64,000 bases of DNA from Ailanthus altissimus (taxonomy: Eukaryota > Streptophyta > Magnoliopsida > Sapindales > Simaroubaceae): contig OX327684.1 in assembly GCA_946807835.1 (NCBI GenBank), positions 36,268,501 through 36,332,500 of the forward strand. The letters are read 5' to 3'. Each line of letters starts with the position of its first letter. The first letter of the stretch is position 1. The notes under the pieces are model-generated. The model was given only the letters and a program-made list of their open reading frames with translations, was not told the DNA's origin and did not search any database. Below are positions 9,250 to 21,745 of this stretch, piece by piece. The position numbers were made by a program, and so were the translations under genes.

Positions 9250-12200
9250 TCAGCCATCAACATTGTCAATGCCGGACCTTGGACTTGCCGGAGCAGTACT
9301 GATAATCTCACAAACAGTTCCCCCAGCAGCAGTAGTATTGCAACTACTAACAGCTTCTAGCTGGCTGCCCTCGTTGTCTATTTTGACCTTTTTGGTAACA
9401 ATAAGTTCATTATCACAATCACCATCTTCAGCACTCCTTTTGAGCATACATCTACTTAGAGAAGGTTTATCACCCAATGGCACCTCACAAGAATCAGTTT
9501 CTTGAGCTGCAACCTCCACAGGTTTTTTATCATTGCAGTTACTTGGCATTGATGGGTGATTTCTGGATGATTCCGAGTTTAAAGACTCCAAACTCTGCAC
9601 TGTCTTGGCCTCACGACAGGAATTAGAATAATTTGTTGCATCCTCACAGTTTCCAACTAATGCAAAAGCATTGTTTGTAGAACAAGGCCTCTTAGCTGCA
9701 CTTGCATTTGCAATTTCTAACTCGTTTTCATTGCCTTCCACAACACCTGAAGTTTCGGCAAAACCAACCATTTTAAATTCAGGAGGCACGGACGTGGAAG
9801 GAAAGGGGTCATCAGCAAGGGAATCAGTGTCTACTTTGTTAGAGAGAACTGGCAGCTCAGGATCATGACGACTAACACAATTCTGAGTCACAGTGCATTG
9901 CTCCAGAAACTCCATTGTTGTTGGAGGCAAATTAAGCTCCACATCCATCAAATCTTGATGGCAATCTTTATCTGAGGTAACTGCTTCAGCTACATTTTGA
10001 TCATTGGAAGCATCATCTTTGGAATGTGCATTACCGTTAACTTCAGAATTTGAAATTAAAACTCTCTCTTCACTCTTGGAGAAGCCATCTCTGGACACAA
10101 CCTCATCAATAGAAACTAATCCAGGCGTGGAAATATACATAGGTGACTGGTCAACATCCGTCTTCGCATAAGAAATTTCTTCTTCAGTAGTCTCACCACA
10201 AATGCCATTCTCATTCGCTGACTGATTAATGAGCCCACCACCCAAATCATTTGCAGTTCCACCAGGAGCATCTCGTTCATCCACACAATTCTTCTTGCTC
10301 TGAGATGATACATCTTCATTGATAATATGACTCTCATTGACTAATTCTCTATCTTGGTCAGCAGAGAGCATCCCTATAGTTTGTTGTTCATCAGTTTCCA
10401 CATTTTGTTTCTCAATAGGATCTACAGTACTCTGGCTGCTTTCAAAATCTACTGATGCATTTAACTGCTTCTGTACAAAGACCGCTAAAGAAACAGCATG
10501 ATCACGAATTAATGAATCATGGGGTGAACAGCGTAACATGTCAATCAGGGTGTGGTTATACTGCAATAAGCTGACAGAAGGCATAACGGAGCCTTGTTTG
10601 CGACAGACTTTAATTACTTTCAACACATGCTCACACAGATAGCCCATTTCTGCCCATCTGCAATTGCAAAAACCAAACTGTGATCCAGGGTTCCACACAT
10701 CATATACTTTATCTTCATCAAGATAGTCAGTAACTTTTGCCCTTCTTCCTTTAATCACAACATTGGAATCTGGAATCTTTAGTGCTTTGCGCCAAGATGT
10801 TAAACCACTCACCCACTCATCTTTCCAGTATCGTGCAAAATCATCCTTCCCCGAGTATTCATCAAGCCAGAAGTAGGAATGCACTTTAGTACCCAACTTA
10901 TCAACCAACCAATCAGCACGTTGATAAACACCAGGATCCCTCTCGTTCAACAACCTGACCTTCAATTGATTGTGATAAAATTCCATTGTTGCACTAGTCT
11001 CCTGACTGGCAAGCGGAAGAGTTTTTAGTGCAGTGATCCAAGAACCTGAGAGTAGAAAGAACATTCAATTCAATTCATTTCAGGGAATACATGGCTTTGA
11101 CATTTAAATTTTTTTTTAAAAAAAATCAATGGACTCAAAGGCTAAGTAATACTCCAAGTTTAAACTGAATGCTCATTTCTATATTTTGGAGCAATAGTTA
11201 AAACCAAGATATGACTTAGAACTTCAATGGCCTCAACCAAGGCTTCACTTAAAGTTGAGAAGAAAGGAAAACAATTTTATAGCTTTGTTTCAATGGTACA
11301 GTTAAGAAATGTCACCCACCTATCCTGGGGTACCAAATTGCCTTGAAGTAATCCATGAAATCTGAAACATCCATGAAATCTTCCATGCAACCCTCAAACA
11401 GAACAAAAGTTCCATGTCCTTTGCAGATGTCATCTACTGCCAGTCCAAGCTGTCTAAAAATCTCAGCTCGCATCTCTATTTCTGAACACCTCTTTCCCAA
11501 GTTCTTGTGCCATACATGGCGGACACGCCAGAATGATAACAGTACAGAGCACTGAAACACATCCCTGAATACAGTGCGAGAAAAGATGATCATAACTTAG
11601 TTCAAGTGATATTTATTAAGAAACACAGAGCGCATCATATCCCCTTGTTATTCTATAATGTTCAGTACCAAAGCTAACATGCAATCCACATGCTCATTGA
11701 ACCCAAAAAAGTCCAAGGCCACATCTTTGTTCAAGTTAAGAGCCAAATATAGATCAGCAGCATGTGCCTCTGAGCTCGAACTCACTTATCATTGGAAACA
11801 AGCAATCCTACAAATTGAATTCTTTACATGGTTTTGGAATCACATTGTATAAACAATTTAGAGCCACAAAGCATAAAAGACGTGGACAAAGATTTTGAAT
11901 TAATAAGCATTGAACCTTAACTTCAATTGGAAACACTAGGGGTTTCGAACATTAGTAATCGTAAACAAATTTATCAAGTAATTATGTAAGGGCATGCTCC
12001 TTGGCATTCTACAAGAGTTCAGATGAGGGACAAACCTGATTGTGAGGATATCAGCAGATGGATCATCCACAATAAAACCAGCCAACTTCCAAGTAGGATC
12101 TTTTGCGCGAACTCTATTGTAGAGAGCCCTCATCCATCTATGTGCATCAGCACTCTCAAGTCTCGGGGCTATTATCCAGGCTACTGGGATAGCCTTGTTA

Positions 12201-13361
12201 TCAGAGTTGAATACTATGAGACTGTGCAAAGGATACTACATATTACAATGGCATAGAGGAACTTAGTTAGCTTCCAAGATATGCGAAGGCTCCTGTGAAA
12301 CTGACAACAACAATCAGCAATACTAGATCTACATCTAAATATAATAGGACAAACCTTTAATTTGTTTGTTCCAAACCTGGAATCAGATGCCACAAGGCTG
12401 CAGTTGCCAAATCGAATCATCTGCTGCAACTGCCACTCTGTTTGAATGCCCAAAGTGAAAGGATCATAATCAGAAAAATCCTCATAGTAGAAAACATAAT
12501 TCTGGTGGCTTTCAACCCACATTTTGACACTAACTGCATCATCCGGGTCCAGTTCAAATGTAGAACGCCGGATGCTCCTCTCCTGTCTTCGAACATACCT
12601 GTGGGTTAAAAGGTCATCTCTATTACACGGACCACCCTGTCTCTCCACCGATTCATTGTGTCTCTGCATGATTGTCTCCACGGAGACCCCAACAAATAGT
12701 AAAGATAAAACACGAAGTCGGAGATCCTCTGAGATATATGGGGCAAACATAGCACGTGTGCCAGCAGCCTTCTCGTCCTGTGGTCCATGGCATGGCAATC
12801 CATTCTTATCCACATGCTTATCATCATTATAGATGATAAGTGCTACTGATGGTTCAGCAATCAATCTTTTCACAATAAAATGGCACGTGCAGCCTCTCTT
12901 AGTATTAGGACGGCCAGCATTTTTCTTCTTTGGGACATAGGTACTCCTACTGGGACGTACAATGCCACCCTTCCTATGGTCGTCAGGACCAAATGAACAC
13001 CAATACCTACAGATTCAACAGGATCAATAAATTCATAAGAAGAAGGACAACAAGGTAGTAAACACCATAAGAAAAATTGTGGAACTTACAGAATATATTC
13101 AAGAATACCATCAACCTTTGGCTTGTAAGATGTACTAGTAGAACGCCGCCTCCTTGCTTCGACATGAAATCTTGTTGGACAGTCTTTGTTTGAACATTCA
13201 CCCCTTACAAAATCATCCACTCTAGCAAATGGGATTAAAGCAAGTCTATCTAATTTGTCGCGCCAACCTTCTACCTTAGACCAAACAAGATCAGCAGAAG
13301 AAAACTCTAAGGTTGGAGGATTCTGCACGGGAAGGGACAAAATCTCGTCCCATCTAGCCAT
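9250..13361 (-). CDS. SWIM zinc-finger protein with MULE-transposase-derived domain, ~1054 aa
   Basis: Coding exons (minus): 13361-13090, 13006-12355, 12235-12036, 11564-11320 and 11045-9250. They are in phase throughout (3165 nt). The ATG (MARWDEILSLPVQNPP) sits immediately after a TTGCAG acceptor, implying a 5'-UTR intron. Domains in order: an N-terminal DNA-binding-like region; a MULE transposase-like core (LVASDSRFGTNKLK, then LHSLIVFNSDNKAIPVAWII and AGFIVDDPSADI); a SWIM finger CNC...CEH (FCNCRWAEMGYLCEHVLKV); and a long Ser/Glu/Asn-rich, probably disordered tail of about 400 residues. The sequence resembles Arabidopsis At1g60560-type proteins, which are domesticated Mutator-like transposases. 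The first two acidic catalytic-type residues look present; I could not assign a third. No terminal inverted repeats flank it. The molecular role is unknown. Confidence 0.88.
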
Positions 13362-13840
13362 CTGCAATGGGTACCATCGAAGTTACATTCCACTACTCAA
13401 CAAAGAAAAAAAATTGCATTTTAGTCAACAGAGATGAAACCAAATGAAATTTCCATCATTTACCAAACTCAAAAGCATAAGTATGCATCGAAATAGGCGA
13501 GTAACAAAAACAGAACCAAAAGAAGTATTTAGTAGAGCTATTATCAATTGAAAACAAAGGAAACCATAACCAGAGTCCATTGCATATGTGAATTATCTAT
13601 CAGAAAGGAAGAAACATCAAAACTCTCATATGCTTGTTGATACTACAAACATAAATTGCTAAAGTAACCCCTCAAGTGACAAAATGAAACAAAACACAAC
13701 TACCCCATGAAATTAGGAAAAGAAAAACAAGCGAGCAGTCTTTTGGTTCCATAAGCTAACCAACAACATACAAGTTGAATAATCAAAATAAAACCACACC
13801 CAGTAAAAAATTAAAACAAAAATAAAAAATACAAAATTAC

Positions 13841-14090
13841 CAGCTAGTTATATCGAGGGGCTGCCCTTGAAATTGCCTCTTCCTATTTTGTCGATGCAGA
13901 TAATAGTGACGATGAAGACGTTGAAGAAAATTTGATAGTCGTTTTAGCATGGCGGGTTTGTTAAGTTACTGTAGAAATCTTTAGATGGTTTTATGGCAGA
14001 GCCCATGAACCAGTAAAGAATGTTTCATCTCCTTTAGCCTCAGTAGCGTTGGCGGTGGTCTTTGTTGGGCTTCTTCTTTAACCAGAACGA
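13841..14090 (-). other. Probable 5'-UTR exon and promoter-proximal region of the SWIM gene
   Basis: A CTAGCTG|GTAATTTTG donor at 13841/13840 pairs with the acceptor just before the ATG, defining a 5'-UTR intron at 13840-13362. The upstream end of this exon is not determined; 14090 is only a rough limit. Confidence 0.55.
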
Positions 14091-14505
14091 CACCGTTTAG
14101 TCCCGAGACCACAACCTAGATGTTATAAAAAAGCAGTTTTGAAGTACTCTGAGAATTTGTCACAACGGTAAGCCTGTGCACCACCTTAATTAAAGTTAAA
14201 ATTTTGAGTCTTAACATATATTAAGGTGGTTAATTTACTTTTTTATTTTATGAAAATTTTTTAATTAATAAGTTTGGTGCATTTTTTTTTATTGAGATTA
14301 GAGGTTGAAGCTGTAATAAATATTAAGACGATTGATTTATTTTTGTCATCTTGTAAGAGTTTTCTAATTTCGGTAGTGTATACCTAAAAAATATGTTATT
14401 TTTAAAAAAAAATTAATTATATAATTTAATTATATTATTGGTAGTCTAATTTTAATATTAATAGTGTAATTTGATATAGTATTATCTAATTATAATATCA
14501 ATAGT
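14091..14505. other. AT-rich intergenic sequence
   Basis: No gene seen. The right part consists of degenerate short repeats of the type AATATTAATAGTGTAATTTG, which continue on the other side of the MITE at 15018-15100. Confidence 0.5.
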
Positions 14506-15017
14506 GCAATTTAAGGGTAAAAAATATTTTTGTTCCATGAGTTTGACCTAATTCGTAATTTTATCTCATGAGTTTCAAAAAATTTAATTTTGTCCTACTT
14601 TATTAGTGAGATTCCGTTATATTTGACTAAAAATCTCTTTTGACAGTATATTGATAAATTTACTCTCAGTTATTATATTAATTAGAAATTGTAATGTGAG
14701 TACATTATACAATGTACACGTGTCAGTCATTAATACGTTATTAAAAATAAAAAGACACATAACACTCTTTAATAGGCTCAAAATTTATTTATTTTATTTT
14801 ATTATTTAAGTGACTAATCAGTAGTTGACACGTGGATATTTTGTGTCAGCCCATTTCAAAATTTTGTGTAAAGTGACTATTTTACTTCTCTAGTGTTAAA
14901 ATTAACAGAATCTCACTAACGGATTAAGACAAAATTGAGTTTTTTTAAAACTCGTCAGATAAAATTAAGAATTAGGTCAAATTCATAGGACCAAAATGTC
15001 CTTTGTTCGCAATTTAA
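14506..15017. mobile_element. Mutator-type MITE with ~100-bp TIRs and 9-bp target duplication
   Basis: The element (14515-15008, 494 bp) has long imperfect terminal inverted repeats. The left arm includes TTCCATGAGTTTGACCTAAT, ATTTTATCTCATGAGTTT and TTTTGTCC...TTAGTGAGATTC. The reverse complement of the right end reads GGTCCTATGAATTTGACC, ATTTTATCTGACGAGTTT and TTTTGTCTTAATCCGTTAGT. It is flanked by identical GCAATTTAA at 14506-14514 and 15009-15017. A 9-bp duplication with long TIRs points to the Mutator (MULE) superfamily. There is no coding capacity, so it is a non-autonomous element. Confidence 0.82.
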
Positions 15018-15912
15018 TGTAATATTAATAGTGTAATTTGATATAATATTATCCGATTATAATATCAGTAGTATAATTTAATGTAATATCAACAAGATAA
15101 TATGATTAATGTAATCTAAAAAAATACTTTTAAAATACTTTGATATTAAAATGATGTTCGGACATGTAATTTTTAAAAATATTTTGACATTCATAAATTA
15201 TTAAAATAGATTTTTTTTAAATCAATTAATAAAAAATTAACCATAGACATCATAAGATAAAAACATCTATTTTAAGCAATATTGAAGTATTAACAACTTT
15301 TTATATATTTTTTAAATTAAAAATAATTCTTTAAAAAATTAAAATAATAATTATTAAAAATTATTTAATAAGTGCCTAAAATATTAATAATATCTTATTG
15401 TCATGATGTGAAAATATAATAAAAATACGAATATTGTGTGATCATTACTCTCACAATTTTTAATACTATAAATATATTGTTGTGGGCAATAATTGGTAAC
15501 ATTTAGTCCAATTTAGCACTTAGGCTCAAACTTCTTTTTGGGCAGCCTGGTCAAAAAACAAGTTACCTCAGTTAGATTAAGTTTGAGTTCAAACACTTGA
15601 ATCTCTATAACTCAATTCAATAAACCCATCTAGTAGGACTCATGTCATGACACGTGTCATCACTTAGTGCCAATGTCAGATGATATGTTACGAAAGTTTA
15701 AATGCTTGTCATATTATCATAAGCCCACCAACAAGTGTACACGTCAACACAACTCAAATCTTGCCACATCATTAATAGAACCTACTAGAGGAGTACTTGG
15801 ACGCAACATCATCCAAGCTACAAACTTGAAGATAAAGTTAGATAAGAGAATTCCTTAATGAGTCAATAGACGAGCGCCACATCAACAGGCACTAGGACCT
15901 TGTCTTCTTATG
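15018..15912. other. AT-rich intergenic sequence with degenerate repeats
   Basis: 15018-15100 continues the 60-bp repeat that the MITE interrupted. The rest is AT-rich with no recognised gene. 15480-15910 is less AT-rich and may be an old repeat relic split by the solo LTR that follows, but I could not classify it. Confidence 0.4.
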
Positions 15913-17348
15913 ATACTTGATAAGGGCAAATTTGTCATATATTTTCTCATGTTTTTATTTTGATATTTTATGATTTTATGAGAATAGATGGTTATTTATG
16001 TGTATTATTGTTATTTATAGGAATTTGAACGAAATTTAAAGAAAGAATGCAAAATGAGCAAAAACAGGGACTAAAATGCAAAAATTTCAAAGTATGTGTC
16101 CAGCACCCCAGCGTCACGAGGATTATCACCCCAGCTCTGGAACAGTGATCTAAATAAGAAAAATGACCTGGTTAAGTCGCATCTGGCGCCCCAGCTCCAA
16201 ACAGTCATTTCACCAGCGATAGGCCAGAGCCCTAGCACTAACATCCCACCGCTCCAGCGGTGAAGCCTGTTTCACGTGTCGCCCCAACGACAACTGCATA
16301 ACACCCCAGCGGTAGTGCGAGTCCTAGTCCGATGAGAATTGAGATTTTCAAGATCATATTAATCCTTATAAAAAGCCACTCGGTCCCAGACTTCAAGAAT
16401 GAACATATGGCAATTCAAGAGCAACAAAAAAATAGAGCACGAGTCTTAGAGAGCAATAGGAGTTGAATTGAAGCAACTTTAGAGAGAGATTCAAGGCGTT
16501 CTTCGGCATCAAGAGTACCTTAGGCAGTGCAATTAAGAGCAATTCGACGTCTATATCGGTTTGCTATTGATTGTATTATGATTTATTATTATTTTTACTG
16601 TTGTTCTCTTATAACCATGAACTAAATTTATTTTCTAGGGTTAATACTTGAACTCAATATGTGTGCTTAATTGTCATATCTTTTAAATATTTAATAAACT
16701 TAGTTATTTGATATTCAAATTACTTGATCTTAATGCTTCAATATATCTGGCTAATATATGGTGAATGAGTTGGTAATATTATTGATAAACTCAGAATATT
16801 TAGACCTAGGTAATTTGATGCATGATTGTAAAGTAACATTCAATGTTGCATATGCAAGTTTCAATTTAGGATAGGAATATATCTAATTGGCATGTATGAT
16901 CAGTAAGACCTAATCTTAATAAATATTAATTTATTACAAGTACCACAGAAATATAGGTATTTGGTAAATTAAGGTATACTTGCATGACCTTGGAAGAGAC
17001 TTGTGAATACATTAGTGTCTTGATCAATAACAAAAACTAAGAGAGTTAAATATTAGAAGATTAATCATTAGAAAACATATTGAGAGATAGTATTAATCCT
17101 AAGTTTTCTTTATATTGCTATCACCTAAATCTCTTTGTATTGTGTTTGTATTTTTATATTTTCTACATTCATTCTTAGATTTTTATTTTTTGAATAATTA
17201 TTAGGAAGACATAATTTTAGTAATTGGTTAAAAAGAAGAAATTATCCCTGCGGGTTCGACATCCGACTTATTTAGTCCCTTTATTACTTGCATACGATAG
17301 TGTATACTTGCACTTAATTTTAAGATATAGAATTATCGCATCAATACT
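15913..17348 (+). mobile_element. Solo LTR, Ty3/gypsy-like, 1426 bp, with 5-bp target duplication
   Basis: The LTR spans 15918-17343, beginning TGATAAGGGCAAATTTGTC and ending TTATCGCATCA. It is flanked by ATACT on both sides (15913-15917 and 17344-17348). Internally, CCTTATAAAAAGCC (about 16364-16377) is a plausible TATA box. The tail TGCGGGTTCGACATCCGAC near 17258 resembles the 3' part of long plant gypsy LTRs. No primer-binding site, polypurine tract or pol sequence is present next to it, so it is a solo LTR left by LTR-LTR recombination. The lineage assignment is from overall appearance. Confidence 0.8.
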
Positions 17349-18745
17349 ACTAATACTGGGATCAAAAAAGATGTTTGGGATAGTTGAGTAGCTCAGCATA
17401 AAACCTGTCGAGCTTGAGGGGGAGGCTGAGTAAAAAAGCTCTTGAGCTCCCAAGTTTCACCAACTCAAGCTGACAGCTCTAGAAAGTGACAAATCATCAA
17501 TATTCTTAGTACTCCAAATATTAAGGGAAGTCTAATGACTTTCTTGTCCCTTGAGTAAAGTTTTCTAAAATACCCCTTGTGATGGAACGGTTCTCCAACA
17601 ATAATTCGCCTTGTATTGACCTTGAAAGAAAATTTTCAAACTTACACCCTCCAATGTTAAGTTTATCTACAAACCTAAAAAGTAATAAACCATAATTCAT
17701 AATTTCAGATTTTAAACAACTCCATAGTAAGAGAAAACTTTCTTTTTTCTTTTTAAAATTTTTATACCTTCTCTAAGGCAAGTAAATTCTGAAGAACGTT
17801 CTCCATACAGTAGTCATCTGACTTGAGCATTAGAGGATCGTCATCAGCCACTAACCTTATTTTCTTTGTGCTCCTCAATCCCTTCAGGACAACTAGCTTT
17901 TACTCGGTGTTCAATTTGCTTTCCACTCAGACTTGGGCTTTACACAACCAAATTGGAGCCCCAACTCAATCCCTAATAATAAAAGACCCAATAAACTTGA
18001 ACTTTCCAACACTTTTTTTACACCCGTTGGGTCGAGCACCTCTAAGCCAAAAATTAGACCTCAACATATATTAAAAAAAGTAATTAACCATTATCAATAG
18101 ATAAAGAAATAAATATGTCCAATATCAACTTAATTCATTAATTCAAATAATAAAAATATACCTAATAAGAAATTTCTATCTAATATCATTCATGACAACA
18201 AATTTTATGAACAAATAGAATCGAAACAAGCTCCTTCAAATTTATTCATAAATTTGTGGACTTGGTTGATTTAACGCGACAAACATTTTTTTTCCCCACT
18301 TTTTTAGTTAAGATATATACAATTACCAAGAAAATATCTTTGTTCGCTTTGTTAAAATATCTACAAGTATGAAGAGCATCTATTTGTTCCCCTACCTCAT
18401 CGTTAACAAATTTGGATATCCCTCATCAATTTGCAAATACTTTGAGCAATAGAAGTACACTCAACACCCTTTTCAAGTTATATTTTATATGGAAAAATAA
18501 TCATTTTTAAGTCATCTCTTTCATGTGTTATTCCACTTCTAAAATGAACTGATGTTTGTCATTTGTCAATTGTTGACTATTGATTGTGATTACTAACTTT
18601 GTTTTCATAATGTAAACATAAATACACCATTGAGCACCAATTAATCACTATCCCGGCTAATTAGAACCTCTCTAATTTCTTTATTTCGTGCTTGCCAGCC
18701 TCACATTACCAACCTATGGTCTTACTTACAGATTAAACGTTCTTG
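17349..18745. other. Intergenic sequence with a possible LTR-retrotransposon relic
   Basis: At about 17760-18075 the text GAACGTTCTCC, TCTGACTTGAGCATTAGAGG and ACTTGGGCTTTACACAACC resembles LTR ends common in plant gypsy elements. I could not find both ends. The remainder is AT-rich without a recognised gene. Confidence 0.35.
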
Positions 18746-19450
18746 TATATTATGATTTAGATATAGTAAAGAGGCAATAAGGCTTTTTGACAAGGACAGG
18801 ACTGAATGGGGATTCAGCCAATTTCTTTCCCTTGAGAAAGCTTTAATGAATCTTCAAATGGATACCTTTGTTATCGACCGCTGTGTTTTCGGGGCTGAGG
18901 TTTATGTCGTTAACCTACTGGCGATGGGAAACTTCTATCCATTGTCAAGATTCAAGAATCCTGCTGGTGGAACTCACACTTGGAAGATCAGCAAATTCTC
19001 AACATTATATCAACGTACGAGACTGCTCATTTCGATCTCTCGTGCATTCACTGTTTGGAGATAGAGAATGGTATATGATATAGCTTCAAATTAATTCATT
19101 TTGATATCATATTTCTGCAGTAAATTTTGACTATATGTTTATAATATATATGCTAGAATATTATTGGTCAGTGAAGTACATTAATTAGTTTGGGTTGTAA
19201 TTCGTGTTGGTTCCAGGAAATTGAAGCTTTATGCAGAATTCAAGCTCCGAATAGTTGACCAATTGGGCCACCTTAACTGCACGACAGAAGCACCTCTATA
19301 CCAAATAAACCTTAAATCTAGTTCATACTTTTTTCGAATCCTCTGATTTTAAGCTGTTTTGTGGCAGATAATGATTGGTTTATCGCGGAGGATACTAGTT
19401 GTGGCACTTTCAAATTTATATCACTGGAAGACGATACTTTAATAGTTTAA
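18746..19450 (+). pseudogene. MATH-domain (TRAF-like) gene fragment, degraded
   Basis: The first readable exon (from about 18746, after ATATAG) gives LFDKDRTEWGFSQFLSLEKA, VIDRCVFGAEVYVV and NPAGGTHTWKISKFSTLY, the second MATH repeat of a plant double-MATH protein. After STLY the frame shifts: the family ending 'GDREW' is only in another frame. The next exon (about 19216) retains YAEFKLRIVDQLGHLNC but lacks the block before it that the 22.6-kb copy has. A last exon (about 19367) gives DNDWFIAEDTSCGT to a stop near 19450. No first exons are seen upstream. It is a relic of the same gene type as at 21.7-23.3 kb. Confidence 0.75.
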
Positions 19451-21745
19451 GTACAATTTCTTTCCATTTATGTGGCCAATTAAGGCAATTTAACAATTAT
19501 TGTCAATTGTTAAACTTTTTTGTACTATCAATACCCCTTTAATTTCATTATTAATCTCAATCTCGCATAGCTGGAATCTTTAACATGTTCAAATGAAACC
19601 GACAACTTTAACTAATTAAAATTATTAATAATCAGTAGCTTAAGCTTGATTTACGTTAATGTTGTTACCTAACTATAGTCTTTATTTAACATTTAATTGG
19701 CATCGGTCTCGGCCATGCTATATATTTGTTCTAAGGCCATGTTTAATTAATTTTTGAAATCGACGCGACCATCATATTCACATTTTTTTTTAAAAGTTAA
19801 TTTTGATCGCATGACATTGGTTTAATTCTTGTTATTAATTAAACTTATTTATTTTTCAATATTGTCAACTTGATTTAAATTAAAGGACCTTAATCACAGA
19901 CATGTTTAATTGATTTCGATGGGTATTTGTAAAGAAAGATATGATTCTCTAATCTTTGTATTTATTTTGGTTTGGTGAGTACATAATCACAGATATGCAG
20001 TCTTTCTTTAATAGCTTGTTTATGCGATCTGTGGTGTTTAGGTCATCTCATTAGTTTTCTATTAATATCGGCCTCATATTCATAAACCCCTTAAAATTTT
20101 CACATGACATCATTTAATTTTTGTTAATCAATTAGAATTTAAAGATTGAGGATCAAATGTCAAAGACAGAAGGTATATGAGAATTTTAGTATTGGAATCA
20201 AATTATAAACTAATCGTAAAATTTTATTATTGAGTTAAAAATATTTTATAGTGTTTGAAGGCTATGGCCGCCCTAGACCTTAATGTAGATCCCGATTAAA
20301 CTTAATTATGTAAATATTTGGTAATGTCATTTTGATTTGATATAGAATGACCTTAACCATATACAGTCTTATTTTATTGATTTTTGGGTAACTTAATTAA
20401 CAAAAATCTAACTTAGAGACCATACTCATAGTCTTTTAATCAATTGGCTGGTCCCCAAAAAGCAATAAAAATAAAACTATAAGTTGATAAGACGTGCGAA
20501 TTATCAAGTCTTTCTTTAACAAAAATCAACAACCATTGAAAAAATAAAAGACTAGAAGTAGGGCATTTTAAATCTGGCTTAGATTATTGAATATAAATGA
20601 ATTTAATTAGTGAGAGTAAACCCAATACCCGTGTGAACAATTTAAGGAATCTATGACATATGAGGCTGGCATTAATAAAAAGATCAGCGTGAGCTTAGCA
20701 CAAATAGCATGATAAGTGCCAATGAAACCGTAAAAAATAATTTTTAAAAAAAGATTACATATAGCTAAGATCAACGTAGATATGTTTAGTTAATTGAATA
20801 TATTTGATGAGTTAAAATTTTATAAATTGCTTTATTTTGGAATAACAATTCCCTATTAAATATTTATACGCCAAAGGAAGTATTTATGAAAAACTTTAGT
20901 TAAAGTTTAAGACCAAATTAAGTACATCAAAACTATATATGATTATTGAATACAAATATATGTTCCATTGCTAAGAGTTATTGAATCTGATGTTGGCATG
21001 ATTACTCCATTGTGGCCAAAACTTGAGTCATTTTCATATGAAACATGAAACTATTTCTGGCAGGTCGTCTCTAATTTCTTTATTAATGCTATCCTCATGT
21101 TCATATATAGTTTTTTTTTTTTTTGGAATATGTTCACATGGCATCGGAGAAATTCTTGCTATTATTAATTAAACTTATTTATATTCGATGATTGTGACTT
21201 AATTTGCATAGACACTAACTATAATCTTCTTTGATCACTTCATTCTTCAATAATAGTAATAACTTGATTAACATTGACCTTAATACAGTCTTTCTTTAAC
21301 CATTCAATTGGAAAGTTATCTTATATACTTGTATCCCCTTGTGTCTTTTTTTTAATCCTTAAATCGGCATATATATCCTGTTATATCGTTGGCTAATCAT
21401 GCAAGCGAAAAGCCAAACTTGATAACATTGCCTTAAAATCCATACATCGTCAAATTTCTTCTGTTGTTCTCCTGGTTCAGGAATCAATAGCGATCGCGCC
21501 CAATATTCTACATGGTATGTATGTACTTTTATTCTAAAAAGATGCTTTAGCTTCTACCAAATTTTGCTTGAATTAATTAAAAAAATTGGCCCAAGAATCA
21601 ATAATAGATATTGATACAGCAGTAGTGCTTTAAAAATGAATGATCTCTTCTTTCCAGAGTTAATAGAATTATGGGTTTGACTAGTAGTCGTTTCGTAAAC
21701 TGATGCATGTTTATGCGCACGTACTGTTCTGGTTTATTTTGTCGA
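19451..21745. other. AT-rich intergenic sequence between the two MATH copies
   Basis: No gene found. Short similar stretches near 19780-19860 and 21120-21190, both with TATTAATTAAACTTATTTAT, suggest old local duplication. The possible first exon and promoter of the second MATH gene would be near 21450-21745 but were not resolved. Confidence 0.45.

Noticed and set aside
9263..9868. Plus-strand open frames opposite the SWIM gene tail
   Set aside because: They are shadows of a long real exon, with Ser/Leu-rich composition typical of antisense reading.
14446..15090. Spaced AT-rich repeats that might suggest a CRISPR-like array
   Set aside because: The repeats are degenerate, AT-rich, interrupted by a MITE and lack uniform spacers. 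The genome is a plant's.
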